DNA of 64,000 nt, taken from assembly GCF_001612945.1 (NCBI RefSeq), contig NZ_BDBK01000002.1, forward strand, positions 558,001-622,000. The letters run 5' to 3'. How positions within the stretch are numbered: position 1 is the first letter of the stretch; each line of letters opens with the position of its first letter. The position numbers and the translations under genes were made by a program. This document shows positions 8,489 to 17,387 of this stretch, piece by piece. Below the pieces are notes generated by a model that saw nothing but the letters and a program-made list of their open reading frames with translations, was not told the DNA's origin and made no database searches. Source of the DNA: Nocardia inohanensis NBRC 100128. GTDB lineage: Bacteria > Actinomycetota > Actinomycetes > Mycobacteriales > Mycobacteriaceae.

Positions 8489-9426
8489 TGTGCCGCCACC
8501 TGGCCTACCTCGGCCCGCCGACCGCAGTCGGGGACCTGGTAACCCGCGGCCCGCACTCCCTGCGCACCCAATCCTGGGCTCCACGTGAAATGCGCGGCGG
8601 CGGAACCATAAACGCCGACGGCTTCGGCGTCGCCTGGTGGCTCCCCGCCGCCGCGGCCCCCGCCGATCACGCCGCCGGCGTCCCCTGGCACGGCGGCACC
8701 CCACCCGACCCGCGCGACACCGCCGCGACCACCGCCAGTGCCGACTCGCCGACTGCCGCTGGTCCGGCCGCCGCTGCCGATCCCGTCGCTGCCGAAAGTG
8801 GTTTTCCGGCAGGCCGACTCAGCGTGAGCCGCTACCGGAATGCCGCGCCGATCTGGACCGATCCAGCGGTCGACGAGGTGCTCCCGCAGCTGCGGTCGAC
8901 CGCCGTGCTGGCCGCGATCCGCTCGGCGACCGCCGGCCTGCCGGTGGAGCGGGCGGCCTGCGCGCCGTTCACGCACGGGCGCTGGGCCTTCAGTCACAAC
9001 GGTGCGATTCCGGATTGGCGGAACACGCTCACCGCCGTTGCGGCACAGTTCGGTTCGCCCTCGCTGTTGGACGCCGAATCGCTCACCGATTCGGCGGTCC
9101 TGTGGGTGATACTGCACGACCTGCTCGACGGCGCGCACCGCGCGAATCCGGAAAGCGCACTGCGGGAGGTGGTTCGGGCCGTGCTGGCGCGATCGCCGAA
9201 GGCGCGCTTGAACCTGTTGCTGGGTGACGGGGAGACGGTATGGGCCACTACGCGGCATCACTCGCTATCCGTGCTGGTCACCGATGAATTCGCGGTGGTG
9301 GCCTCCGAACCGTATGACGACGATCCACGCTGGCGGCCGATCGCGGACCGGCAACTGGTGACGGTGCGGCCCGGGTCGCTGACCGTGGAATCGCTTGAAA
9401 CCGATGACGAAAGGGCCTTTTCATGA
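8488..9426 (+). CDS. egtC: EgtC, gamma-glutamyl-hercynylcysteine sulfoxide amidohydrolase
   Basis: 312-residue class-II (Ntn) glutamine amidotransferase-fold enzyme removing the gamma-glutamyl group after EgtB. The N-terminal nucleophile is Cys2 (MCRHLAYLG), and NADGFGVAWW, HGRWAFSHNGAI and LGDGETVWATT are family signatures. It is longer than the roughly 230 residues I recall for mycobacterial EgtC because of an Ala/Pro/Thr/Asp-rich, low-complexity insert at about residues 53-109, between the NADGFG strand and the RYRNAAPIWTDP strand. It is translationally coupled to egtB and overlaps egtD by ATGA. Confidence 0.94.
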   Translation: MCRHLAYLGPPTAVGDLVTRGPHSLRTQSWAPREMRGGGTINADGFGVAWWLPAAAAPADHAAGVPWHGGTPPDPRDTAATTASADSPTAAGPAAAADPVAAESGFPAGRLSVSRYRNAAPIWTDPAVDEVLPQLRSTAVLAAIRSATAGLPVERAACAPFTHGRWAFSHNGAIPDWRNTLTAVAAQFGSPSLLDAESLTDSAVLWVILHDLLDGAHRANPESALREVVRAVLARSPKARLNLLLGDGETVWATTRHHSLSVLVTDEFAVVASEPYDDDPRWRPIADRQLVTVRPGSLTVESLETDDERAFS

Positions 9427-10394
9427 CCTCGGCAACGCTGGAGATTCATCTAACCGACGAAGACCTGACCGCGGCGCTGCGGGCCGATGTGCGCAGCGGG
9501 CTGACCGCATCGCCGAAGTCCTTGCCGCCCAAATGGTTCTACGACGCGCGCGGAAGTGAGCTGTTCGAGCAGATCACCGAGCTGCCGGAGTACTACCCGA
9601 CCCGGACCGAGCGGGCGCTGCTGGAGCGGGTGGTGGCGGAGATCGCGCGGATCGCGCAGGCCGAGGTGCTGGTGGAGCTGGGCGCCGGGTCGGCGGCGAA
9701 GACGCGGCTGCTGCTGGAGGCGCTGACCGCCGAAGGGCCGTTGAAGAAGTATGTGCCGCAGGATGTCTCGGTGGCGGCCTTGAGCGCGTCCTCGGATCAG
9801 GTGGCGGCGGAGTTTCCGGGGTTGAGCGTGCACGGGGTGGTCAGTGACTTCACGGCCACGCTGGAGAACCTGCCGCGCGGCGGGCGGCGCATGATCGCGT
9901 TCCTCGGCGGCACCATCGGGAACCTGGTCCCGCGCGAGCGCGCGGAGTTCCTGGCCGGGATCCACGAGGTGCTGGAGCCGGGTGAACAGCTGCTGCTCGG
10001 CGCGGGCCTGGTGATCGATCCGGCGGTGCTGGTCCCGGCCTACGACGATGCCGCCGGCGTCACCGCGGAGTTCAATCTCAATGTGCTGCACGTGCTCAAC
10101 GCCCGGTTGGGTGCGAACTTCGATCCGGCCCGCTTCCGGCACGTCGCGCTGTGGGATGCCGAGCACGAGTGGATCGAGATGCGGCTGGAGGCCACCGAGG
10201 CGATGACCGTCGCGGTTCCCGAGCTGGATATGACGGTCGAGTTCGCGGCGGGCGAGCAGATCCGCACCGAGATCTCCGCGAAGTTTCAGCCTGCGGGACT
10301 CGAATCCGAGTTGAGCGCAGCGGGTTTCGCGACCGAGCGGGTGTGGACCGACCAGGACGACCGATTCGCGCTGGTGCTGGCCGAACGCCGGTAG
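9423..10394 (+). CDS. egtD: EgtD, L-histidine N-alpha-methyltransferase
   Basis: 323-residue SAM-dependent enzyme (methyltransferase family 33, DUF2260) that trimethylates histidine to hercynine, the ergothioneine betaine. The N-terminal signature PPKWFYDARGSELFEQITEL and LPEYYPTRTERALL lies at about residues 35-65. The SAM-binding loop is VELGAGSAAKTRLLL, followed by FLGGTIGNLVPRERAEFL. The length equals the family norm. The ATGA overlap with egtC places it last in the tightly coupled egtBCD unit; the hairpin at 10423-10449 probably ends the transcript. Confidence 0.96.
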   Translation: MTSATLEIHLTDEDLTAALRADVRSGLTASPKSLPPKWFYDARGSELFEQITELPEYYPTRTERALLERVVAEIARIAQAEVLVELGAGSAAKTRLLLEALTAEGPLKKYVPQDVSVAALSASSDQVAAEFPGLSVHGVVSDFTATLENLPRGGRRMIAFLGGTIGNLVPRERAEFLAGIHEVLEPGEQLLLGAGLVIDPAVLVPAYDDAAGVTAEFNLNVLHVLNARLGANFDPARFRHVALWDAEHEWIEMRLEATEAMTVAVPELDMTVEFAAGEQIRTEISAKFQPAGLESELSAAGFATERVWTDQDDRFALVLAERR

Positions 10395-10422
10395 CAAACC
10401 GGCAATTCCGGCAGTGGTTGCC

Positions 10423-10449
10423 CTGTCCCCGATTTAGGATCGGGGACAG
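10423..10449 (+). terminator. Hairpin after egtD
   Basis: A perfect 11-bp stem CTGTCCCCGAT / ATCGGGGACAG (10423-10433, 10439-10449) with a TTAGG loop lies 29 bases after the egtD stop. It lacks a T-run. The right arm reaches the first base of the proposed GTG start of the next gene, so it could act as terminator, attenuator or translation block. Confidence 0.5.
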
Positions 10450-10841
10450 TGAAGCCGTGGGAGATTTTCGGCCTCGTCCTCGGAGTCGCCGCCTTTTGCA
10501 TAGCCCTGCCGTCGCTGCTGGGCTGGCGCCGAGCCCGGCTGTGGCTGGTGGCGGGTTTGCTGCTGCTCGCCGGGGTGGGTGCGCTGTTCTTGCTGCCGCT
10601 CCCGCATCCGGCCGGGGACGTGGATTGCGGGTCGGTGGTGGCGCCCCGGCACGAATGGACCGGGCCGCCCATCTGCCTCGATCCCGCCGGTTGTCACGGT
10701 CCCGATTTCGTGGTCCCGTGCCGCCGGAATCGGCTGGCGCGCATACAGGTCGCGGCCTTGGTCGCGGCGGGCTCGCTGCTGGTGATCACCTTCAGCGTCC
10801 GGTCCATCCGCCGCGAGGTTCGCGAGGAGCGCCCGGAGTGA
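10449..10841 (+). CDS. Small membrane protein of unknown function
   Basis: 130 residues with three likely transmembrane helices: about 5-22 (WEIFGLVLGVAAFCIALPS), 30-50 (LWLVAGLLLLAGVGALFLL) and 98-118 (VAALVAAGSLLVITFSV). Between the second and third helices, an outside-type loop contains four cysteines (CGSVV, ICLDPAGC, VPC), suggesting one or two disulfides. The GTG start is taken from the open frame, but the preceding hairpin overlaps it, so a later start is possible. It follows egtD in the same direction; a link to ergothioneine is not shown. Confidence 0.6.
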   Translation: MKPWEIFGLVLGVAAFCIALPSLLGWRRARLWLVAGLLLLAGVGALFLLPLPHPAGDVDCGSVVAPRHEWTGPPICLDPAGCHGPDFVVPCRRNRLARIQVAALVAAGSLLVITFSVRSIRREVREERPE

Positions 10842-10844
10842 GCG

Positions 10845-11483
10845 CTACCGCTGTTCGGTGACCGCCGCCAGCCATTCGTTGAGCGGCCGCAATTCCTCCC
10901 ACGCCGCGCGGATCTCGTCCCGGGCGCGCGCCGTGCTCAACCACGCCGGCGCCCCGAATTCCTTTCCGGCGGTGAGGGATTTGTGCCGCAGCAATTCGAT
11001 GCGGGGATGGTCGAGCTCGTAACCCTTGGGTTTGGTCTTGAGCTTGTCCCCGCCGATCCGGTAGCCGGCCGAGACCAGCCGCGCCAGTATGCCTTCCAGC
11101 TCCGGCCCGCGCACATCATCGGCGATGGCCACCCGCAGCGCCGCCAGCTGCGCGGGCGGCGCGGCGTATATCCCGCCCGCCACGAACAATCCGGCCGCGC
11201 CGATCTGCACGTACCACCCACCGAACTGAGCGGTGTGCACGATCGCGCCCTGATGGTTCTTGTACGGCGTCTTGTCCGCCGCGAAGCGCACGTCCCGGTA
11301 CGGCCGGAAGATCTTGGCGGTGCCGAAATCGCTCTCCAATTCGGCGACAAGGGCTTTCATCGGGTCGCGAACCGACTCCTCCCAGACCTTCTTGTTGGCG
11401 TTCCAGAAGGTCTTGGAGTTGTCGGCTTCGAGATCTTCGTAGAAGTCGAGCCCGGTGATCGGGAATCCGTCGAATCGCGTCAT
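10845..11483 (-). CDS. DUF2461 (TIGR02453) family protein
   Basis: 212-residue soluble protein of the DUF2461 family, of unknown biochemical function. Recognisable segments are FDGFPITGLDFYEDLEADN, FWNANKKVWEESVRDPM, KIFRPYRDVRFAADKTPYK and GGWYVQIGAAGLFVAGGIY, covering the whole family profile at normal length. Its ATG lies one base after the stop of the DUF4190-like gene, so the two are likely co-transcribed and coupled. The C-terminus abuts the small membrane protein gene (convergent, 3-bp gap). Confidence 0.85.
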   Translation of the reverse strand: MTRFDGFPITGLDFYEDLEADNSKTFWNANKKVWEESVRDPMKALVAELESDFGTAKIFRPYRDVRFAADKTPYKNHQGAIVHTAQFGGWYVQIGAAGLFVAGGIYAAPPAQLAALRVAIADDVRGPELEGILARLVSAGYRIGGDKLKTKPKGYELDHPRIELLRHKSLTAGKEFGAPAWLSTARARDEIRAAWEELRPLNEWLAAVTEQR

Positions 11484-11484
11484 A

Positions 11485-12123
11485 TCAGCTGTCGGTCGGG
11501 ATCATTCCGCTGTCGATGATCAGGTACCCGATCACGAAGCCGAGGATCATGCAGACGCCCGCCGCGATGGCCGCCCACTTGCCCAGCGGTTCGCCCTTGG
11601 TGTGACCGATGATGCCGAGCACGATGCCCGCGATGCCGAACAGCGGCGGGCAGAAGATCAAAGAGATGGCGGCGCAGATGAATCCGATGATGGAGAACAC
11701 CTGCGGACCGGTGCGCGGCTGCGGTCCGGGCTGACCGTACGGCTGATACGGCTGGCCGTAGGGCTGCTGACCGTAGGGCTGCTGCGGATAGGCCGGGAAC
11801 CCGCCGGGCTGCTGTCCGTACTCCGGCTGCCCGCCGGGCGGATAGCCGCCGGGCTGCGCACCCACGGGCGGATAGCCGTACTGCCCGCCGGCCGGATACC
11901 CGCCACCCGGCGGCGGCTGCGGGGGAGTGCTGCCCGGGTACGGCGGATACCCGGAATCGGGTGCGGCGCCGGGCTGGTAGTGCCGGGTGATGTCGTCCTG
12001 CGGCTGCGGCGGTGGGCTCGGCGCCGGCTCGGAGCCGGTGCTGCCGGTCTCGGCGTCGCCCTTCTTCTTGAAGAGCTCACCCGAGCCGGACTCGGGTTGC
12101 GGTTCATTCGGCGGCGTGCTCAT
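11485..12123 (-). CDS. DUF4190-type membrane protein with Pro/Gly/Tyr/Gln-rich N-terminus
   Basis: 212 residues. The first 140 form a disordered, proline-, glycine-, tyrosine- and glutamine-rich cytoplasmic tail with GQQPYGQPYQPYGQ-type repeats. Two helices follow, about 146-168 (FSIIGFICAAISLIFCPPLF) and 183-203 (AAIAAGVCMILGFVIGYLII), separated by GIIGHTKGEPLGKWA, the DUF4190 pattern. Such proteins are common in actinobacteria and often sit near cell-division or envelope genes; no activity is known. GAGGAGGG precedes the ATG. It is probably in an operon with the DUF2461 gene. Confidence 0.75.
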   Translation of the reverse strand: MSTPPNEPQPESGSGELFKKKGDAETGSTGSEPAPSPPPQPQDDITRHYQPGAAPDSGYPPYPGSTPPQPPPGGGYPAGGQYGYPPVGAQPGGYPPGGQPEYGQQPGGFPAYPQQPYGQQPYGQPYQPYGQPGPQPRTGPQVFSIIGFICAAISLIFCPPLFGIAGIVLGIIGHTKGEPLGKWAAIAAGVCMILGFVIGYLIIDSGMIPTDS

Positions 12124-12201
12124 GTCGCGCCCTCCTCGATGTGGTGTGAACAGCTCCCCATGGTTATCACAGCCGGGGACCCGAAACGAAACATCGGGTT
12201 C

Positions 12202-12519
12202 TCAGTCGCCCGGTTCCTCGACGATCTCCATGGCGGCGACCTCCGCGGGCCGGTCGTCCTCGGACCGGTGCTCCTCGCGCCGGCGCCGGCGCGTCCACTC
12301 CTGATCGAGCTCCTCGTCGATGCCCAACCGGCCGTCGTCGTCGCTCTCGCGATTGCGGATCACCAGGTCCTCGGGCGGATCGCTGATGTACCGCTCGTAT
12401 TCGCGAACCTCGTCGGCCTGGTCGTCATCGCCCAGGTCGTAATCGAGGTCCTCGACGTCGTCGGTGTCGAAGACCTCGTCCATCAGCTGGTCTTCGTCAT
12501 CGTTGCGCCGGTCGTCCAT
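12202..12519 (-). CDS. Small highly acidic protein, unknown function
   Basis: 105 residues, very rich in Asp and Glu (for example DTDDVEDLDYDLGDDDQ), with one basic patch TRRRRREEHR near residue 78 and no hydrophobic segment, so it is a soluble and probably largely disordered protein. The start ATG has GAGAGGTGATGCCGT before it. I do not recognise a family. It lies between prs and the DUF4190-like gene on the same strand, behind the prs terminator. Confidence 0.6.
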   Translation of the reverse strand: MDDRRNDDEDQLMDEVFDTDDVEDLDYDLGDDDQADEVREYERYISDPPEDLVIRNRESDDDGRLGIDEELDQEWTRRRRREEHRSEDDRPAEVAAMEIVEEPGD

Positions 12520-12656
12520 ACGGCATCACCTCTCCGCGCATCAGCGCACCAGTAGCAAACCGCCGAGCTTCGGACTCAACGCTACCGCCGCGCCACGGCC
12601 GGGGCACCCATTGCCACCCGCTCGATACGAAAGTGCCCGAAAGGGCGAAGCGAAAA

Positions 12657-12684
12657 CGCCGCCGTGCCTACTGGCACGGCGGCG
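12657..12684 (-). terminator. Rho-independent terminator of glmU-prs
   Basis: Perfect 12-bp stem CGCCGCCGTGCC / GGCACGGCGGCG with loop TACT. Read on the minus strand it is followed by GTTTTCGC. It lies 50 bp after the prs stop. A second small hairpin, TCGGGGGC-GTAA-GCCCCCGA (12701-12720), sits between it and prs. Confidence 0.8.
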
Positions 12685-12733
12685 CTGCGTTCGAGGGGGT
12701 TCGGGGGCGTAAGCCCCCGAGATCCGCCGAGAG

Positions 12734-13714
12734 TTAGGCGGACCCGTTGAAAAGGCCGGTGACGGAACCGTTTTCGAAGACCTCGCGGATGGTCTGCGCC
12801 AGCAGCGGGGCGATCGAGAGGATGGTCAGCTGCGGGAAGCGCTTGTCCTCGCTGATCGGCAGCGTGTTGGTGACCACGACTTCCTTGGCACCGCAGTTGG
12901 CGAGGCGCTCTGCGGCCGGATGCGACAGCACACCGTGGGTGGTCACGATGACCACGTCCAGCGCGCCCGCCTCCTTGAGCACCTTGACCGCGCCGGCGAT
13001 GGTGCCGCCGGTGTCGATCATGTCGTCGATCAGGATGCAGATGCGCCCCTCGACCTCGCCGACCACGCGGTTGGCGGTGATCTGGTTCGGCACCAGCGGG
13101 TCACGGGTCTTATGGATGAACGACAGCGGCGCGTCGCCCAGCGCGTTGGCCCACTTCTCGGCGACCTTCACGCGACCGGCATCCGGCGACACCACGGCGA
13201 TATTGTCGAGCGCGTAGTTGTTGCGGATGTACTCGACCAGCTGCACCATCGCGTGCATGTGATCGACCGGGCCGTCGAAGAAGCCCTGGATCTGATCGGT
13301 GTGCAGGTCGACGGTGATGATGCGATCCGCGCCCGCGGTCTTGAGCAGGTCGGCGATCAGGCGAGCCGAGATGGGCTCACGACCGCGGTGCTTCTTGTCC
13401 TGGCGGGCGTACGGGTAGAACGGCAGCACCGAGGTGATGCGCTTGGCCGAACCGCGCTTCAGCGCGTCGATCATGATCAGGTGTTCCATGACCCACTGGT
13501 TGAGCGGGGCCGGGAAGCTCTGCAACACGAAGGCATCGGAGCCGCGAACCGATTCCTCGAACCGGACGAAGGTCTCGCCATTGGCGAAATCCCGGGCGGT
13601 CTGAGGGGTGATGTGAACGTTGAGTTCCTTCGCCACCTCTTCCGCCAGCTCGGGATGAGCGCGTCCCGAGAACAGCATCAGGTTCTTCTGGTTATCGGTA
13701 GAGAACGCGGTCAC
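12734..13714 (-). CDS. prs: Ribose-phosphate pyrophosphokinase
   Basis: 326-residue cytosolic enzyme making PRPP from ribose 5-phosphate and ATP for nucleotide, His and Trp synthesis and, in this order, for DPA/arabinan precursors. Motifs are [18 protein letters not shown], the catalytic flexible loop [15 protein letters not shown], and the PRPP-binding loop [17 protein letters not shown]. The GTG start overlaps the glmU stop (GTGA), so glmU and prs are translationally coupled, as in related genomes. The terminator hairpin follows. Confidence 0.97.
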   Translation of the reverse strand: MTAFSTDNQKNLMLFSGRAHPELAEEVAKELNVHITPQTARDFANGETFVRFEESVRGSDAFVLQSFPAPLNQWVMEHLIMIDALKRGSAKRITSVLPFYPYARQDKKHRGREPISARLIADLLKTAGADRIITVDLHTDQIQGFFDGPVDHMHAMVQLVEYIRNNYALDNIAVVSPDAGRVKVAEKWANALGDAPLSFIHKTRDPLVPNQITANRVVGEVEGRICILIDDMIDTGGTIAGAVKVLKEAGALDVVIVTTHGVLSHPAAERLANCGAKEVVVTNTLPISEDKRFPQLTILSIAPLLAQTIREVFENGSVTGLFNGSA

Positions 13715-15192
13715 GGACGTTCGCCATCCTTTTGCTCGTTGGAAATTTCGGTGGCCGCCAGTGCCGCTTCCGCTGCCTTGGCCGCGTCGGTGCCGGGGCG
13801 GTTGCGCTGCACCCAGCCGTCGAGATTGCGCTGCGCTCCACCCGACACCGCGAGAGCCCCCGGTGGAACATTTCTACGCAGCACAGTACCTGCTGCGGTA
13901 TACGCGCCGTCACCCACTGTCACAGGTGCGACGAACATGGTGTCGCTGCCGGTCCGGACGTGCGAACCGACCACGGTGTGATGCTTCTTGACGCCGTCGT
14001 AATTGACGAAGACGCTCGACGCGCCAATATTGCTGTGCTCGCCGATGGTGGCGTCGCCCACATAGGTGAGGTGCGGGACCTTGGAGTGCGCGCCGATGGT
14101 GGCGTTCTTGGTCTCCACGAACGCGCCCAGCTTGCCGTCCTCGCCGATCACGGTGCCGGGGCGCAGGTAGGTGAAGGGCCCGACATTGCAGCCGGCGCCG
14201 ATGGTGGACTTCTCGCCGTGCGCGCGAACGACTTTCGCGCCGTCGCCGACCACCACGTCGGTGAGGGTGGAGTCGGGGCCGATCTCGGCGTCCTCGCCGA
14301 TCACGGTGTGGCCCAGCAGCTGCACGCCCGGCCGGATGACGGCGTCCCGGCCGATCTGCACATTGCCGTCGATCCAGGTGCTCGCCGGATCCACGATGGT
14401 GACCCCGGCGCGCATATGCCGTTCCACGATGTAGCGATTGAGCGTGCGCCCCGCGTCGGCCAGCTGCACCCGGTCGTTGACGCCGGTCACCTTGGCCGAA
14501 TCCAGCAGGCGCGCACCGTGAACCGCGTGCCCGGCCTCGCGGGCCAGCTTCAGCACATCGGTGAGGTAGAGCTCGTGGCGGGCGTTGGCGGTGGTGATCT
14601 GGGAGAGCATCACCCGCAGCACGCGCGCGTCGAAAACGTATACGCCGGAATTGACTTCGGTGATGGCGGCCTGTTCCGGGGTGGCGTCGGCGTGCTCGAC
14701 GATCTCCAGCACCCGGCCCTCGGCATCGCGCACGATGCGGCCGTAACCATTGGCGTCATCGGGTTCGAAGGTCAGCACGGTGGCGGCCGAACCATCGGAG
14801 TAGCTGCGGTGCTCGTCGAGCAGGGCGGAGAGCGTATGCCCGTCCAGCAGCGGCACATCGGCGTAGGTGACGAGCAGGTCGCCGTCGAAATCCTCGGGAA
14901 TCTCCGAGAGCGCGCACTGCACGGCGTGGCCGGTGCCGAGCTGTTCTTCCTGGACCGCGCGGTCGATGTCACGGCCGAGTTGTTCGGCCACCTCCGTGAC
15001 GGCGGCGCCGACCGCTTCGCGGTCGTGTCCCACCACCGTGATGAGGTACGTCGGGTCGATCTCGTTCGCCGCGTGCAACGCGTGTGCGAGCATGCTGCGG
15101 CCGGCCAGCGGGTGCAATACCTTGGGGGTCTTGGACCGCATTCGGGTTCCAGCACCGGCTGCGAGAACGACGACGGCGGTCTGCTGTGGCAT
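13711..15192 (-). CDS. glmU: Bifunctional GlmU, UDP-GlcNAc synthesis
   Basis: 493-residue bifunctional enzyme: the C-terminal half acetylates glucosamine-1-phosphate and the N-terminal half uridylylates it, giving UDP-GlcNAc for peptidoglycan. The nucleotidyltransferase signature is [20 protein letters not shown]. The left-handed beta-helix shows hexapeptide repeats such as [19 protein letters not shown], with the catalytic region around [20 protein letters not shown]. The frame opens eight codons earlier, but ATG at 15192 has GAGGGAG four bases away. It is first in the glmU-prs operon, with the tRNA-Gln gene upstream on the same strand. Confidence 0.96.
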   Translation of the reverse strand: MPQQTAVVVLAAGAGTRMRSKTPKVLHPLAGRSMLAHALHAANEIDPTYLITVVGHDREAVGAAVTEVAEQLGRDIDRAVQEEQLGTGHAVQCALSEIPEDFDGDLLVTYADVPLLDGHTLSALLDEHRSYSDGSAATVLTFEPDDANGYGRIVRDAEGRVLEIVEHADATPEQAAITEVNSGVYVFDARVLRVMLSQITTANARHELYLTDVLKLAREAGHAVHGARLLDSAKVTGVNDRVQLADAGRTLNRYIVERHMRAGVTIVDPASTWIDGNVQIGRDAVIRPGVQLLGHTVIGEDAEIGPDSTLTDVVVGDGAKVVRAHGEKSTIGAGCNVGPFTYLRPGTVIGEDGKLGAFVETKNATIGAHSKVPHLTYVGDATIGEHSNIGASSVFVNYDGVKKHHTVVGSHVRTGSDTMFVAPVTVGDGAYTAAGTVLRRNVPPGALAVSGGAQRNLDGWVQRNRPGTDAAKAAEAALAATEISNEQKDGERP

Positions 15193-15299
15193 GGATCTCC
15201 CTCGGCTGCCGGTCATCGTGCTGAGTTCTTGGTTGCGCCGCCCACAGTTGTGCTGTGTCGGCTATGTGCCGGGGCAACGATAGTGCCCCCGCTCGCGAG

Positions 15300-15370
15300 C
15301 TCCGCCGCCAGGACTCGAACCTGAACTAACTGAACCAAAATCAGTGGTGCTGCCATTACACTACGGCGGA
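15300..15370 (-). tRNA. tRNA-Gln (anticodon TTG)
   Basis: On the minus strand a cloverleaf can be drawn: acceptor TCCGCCG / CGGCGGA, anticodon arm ACTGA-TTTTGGT-TCAGT with anticodon TTG, and T-arm loop TTCGAGT. CCA is not encoded. It lies upstream of glmU in the same direction. Confidence 0.9.
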
Positions 15371-15707
15371 TCAATCACCTGCGGACCGTATGGTTCGCGA
15401 GGCTGCATGACTGGCATTGCGATGTAGATACTCGCATGCTCCCCCGCCTCTCCGCGAATTTTTACTCCTCCGCCTCTCCGGGAATTTTCGCCGACGGGTA
15501 AGTGCCCTGCTCGTTCGCGTTGCGGAGTCCCTGTTCGCGAGGTGCCCGACTCGGCTCGTCCCCGGTGAGTTACCCCGATCTTGCGTGATCAGTTGTTACG
15601 TTGGCGAAGTTGCAAGCGAGCCGGAACCCGGCCCAGGGAGGCTCGGTGCGGAGAAGTCTGGGACAGTAAGCAGGACAGTCGTACGGCAAGCGCAGGGAGG
15701 CGGAGCG
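15371..15707. other. Intergenic region upstream of the TetR gene
   Basis: 337 bases between the tRNA-Gln and TetR starts, with no convincing gene, although the TetR frame is open through most of it. It holds short pyrimidine-rich direct repeats (CCGCCTCTCCG at 15446-15456 and again at 15470-15480). It also has an 18-nt stretch CCCGGTGAGTTACCCCGA (15561-15578) that also occurs near 2610, in the pth/ligase gap. Confidence 0.4.
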
Positions 15708-16376
15708 ATGAGTTCGGGTGAGGGGGGCCGCGTGTCCCGCCCGCGCATGACCGGAACCCAACGGCGGCAGCAGCTCATCGAGATCGGGCGGGCGCTGTTC
15801 GCGGAGCGGGGGTACGACGCGACGTCCATCGAGGAGATCGCGACGCGGGCGCAGGTGTCGAAACCTGTGGTGTACGAGCACTTCGGGGGCAAGGAAGGCT
15901 TGTACGCGGTCGTGGTCGATCGCGAGATGTCCACGTTGCTGGAGATGATCCGGGAGTCGTTGACGCGGAACCGGTCGCGGGTGCGGCTGGAACAGGTGGC
16001 GCTGGCGTTGCTCACCTATATGGAGGAGCGCACCGACGGGTTCCGGATTCTGATGCGGGATCAGCCGGTGTCGGCGGCCGAGGGGACCTACTCGTCGCTG
16101 CTGAACGAGGCGGTGAATCAGGTGGCGCACATCCTCGCCGGGGATTTCGAGCGCCGCGGGTTCGACACCTCGCTTGCCACGCTCTACGCGCAGGCGCTGG
16201 TCGGCATGGTCGCGACGGCGGCCACCTGGTGGCTCGACGAACGGCAGCCGTCCAAGGAAGTGGTTGCCGCGCATCTGGTGAACCTGTGCTGGAACGGTCT
16301 GACGCACCTGGAGTCGGAACCGAAACTCGCCTCGGAATGGCCGAGCGGCAAAGGTTTAAAGAACCCAACGGTCTGA
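15708..16376 (+). CDS. TetR family regulator, Rv1019-like
   Basis: 222 residues. An N-terminal TetR HTH (about residues 17-62) contains RRQQLIEIGRALFAERGYDA and IEEIATRAQVSKPVVYEHF, and the C-terminal ligand-binding domain has ALVGMVATAATWWLDE. The open frame reaches far upstream, but ATG at 15708 follows AGGGAGGCGGAGCG and starts the family-like region. Its place between glmU and mfd corresponds to Rv1019 as I recall it. Targets are not evident; no clear palindrome was seen immediately upstream. Confidence 0.88.
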   Translation: MSSGEGGRVSRPRMTGTQRRQQLIEIGRALFAERGYDATSIEEIATRAQVSKPVVYEHFGGKEGLYAVVVDREMSTLLEMIRESLTRNRSRVRLEQVALALLTYMEERTDGFRILMRDQPVSAAEGTYSSLLNEAVNQVAHILAGDFERRGFDTSLATLYAQALVGMVATAATWWLDERQPSKEVVAAHLVNLCWNGLTHLESEPKLASEWPSGKGLKNPTV

Positions 16377-16513
16377 TACGTCCGTTGTCGGGCGGTAGAA
16401 CTGGACAGTTAACCAGCGAATTGCGAAGGAGGACGGGTCGAATGCTCGAATCGGCTGGCATCGCGCAGCCGGGTGGTACGGTTCACCCATCCTTCGAGTG
16501 CTGTTCGAACTGT

Positions 16514-16549
16514 GATGTCGGTCAACTTCGGGATGTCGGTCTACTTCAG
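16514..16549. repeat. Two 18-bp tandem direct repeats upstream of the broken TetR gene
   Basis: GATGTCGGTCAACTTCGG (16514-16531) is followed directly by GATGTCGGTCTACTTCAG (16532-16549), matching at 15 of 18 positions, then a partial third unit GATGGCTGG. They end 29 bp before the ATG of the gamma-butyrolactone-receptor-like gene, a position suitable for operator sites. Confidence 0.6.
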
Positions 16550-16578
16550 GATGGCTGGTTTGATGACAGGCGGATCTG

Positions 16579-17228
16579 ATGGCTAGGCAAGCGCGTGCGG
16601 AGATCACTCGCGATTCCGTGCTCGCGGGCGCGGCCGATGTCTTTCTGCGACTGGGTTACGCGAACGCGTCCCTGTCCGAGATCATCGCGCAGTCGAATGT
16701 GACCAAGGGCGCCTTGTACTTTCACTTCGGCTCCAAGGAAGAACTCGCGCGCGCGCGGTCGTCGATCAGGGCAATGAGCGACTGGTCAGCGCCTGTCAGG
16801 GCTTCTTCGATCCGCGGGTGCCGGCGCTCGAGGCGTGCATCGGAATCACCTACGTGGTGGCGGATCTGACGATGAACGACCCCATGGTCGGGTCGATGCT
16901 CAAGCTCACCCACCAGATCGGCGACTATCGCGGCGCGGCCGGTGACAATATCGCCAAGACCTGGGGCGAGACGCACCGTTTGCTCGCCGAACGCGCTATC
17001 CAGCAAGGGGATTTGAAGCCGGAGCTGGATCCGGAGACCATCGGCCTGCTCTTGCAGGAGGTGACCACGGGCGTGCACATGGTCGCGGTCAGCACGGAGT
17101 CGATCGACCAGATGGCGACGCGCATGGAACGGGCTTGGTTCTTCCTGCTGCCCTCCATCGTCCCGGACGAGAAGGTCGCCTACTTCCGCGAGTTCGCGGC
17201 TCGCCGCCTGCGCCGCTACGTTCAGTAG
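16579..17228 (+). pseudogene. Gamma-butyrolactone-receptor-like TetR gene, frameshifted
   Basis: The first frame encodes MARQARAEITRDSVLAGAAD and the HTH SEIIAQSNVTKGALYFHFGS, the hallmark of ArpA/ScbR-type autoregulator receptors, then goes out of frame at about residue 58. The homologous sequence resumes in another frame (VVDQGNERLVSACQGFFDPR, then ALEACIGITYVVADLTMN) and ends properly in FREFAARRLRRYVQ. The break coincides with a run of six CG units at 16746-16757; five units would restore one reading frame of about 216 codons. This could be a dinucleotide slippage mutation, a phase-variable switch or an assembly error. An intact protein would be a DNA-binding repressor sensing a small diffusible ligand. 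Confidence 0.8.
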
Positions 17229-17387
17229 CTGCGGATCGGCCACATAGGACATATCGCATTCAAGCACGCACCCTCGTCATTCGGGCTGGAACGACCGGTG
17301 CGCGGGCCGCGAACTCCACCTGTCGGCTCCGGCTACTAGACTCGGTTGGTCGTTCTGAAACGCTGATCTGCGCCCAGGAGTCTCCTT

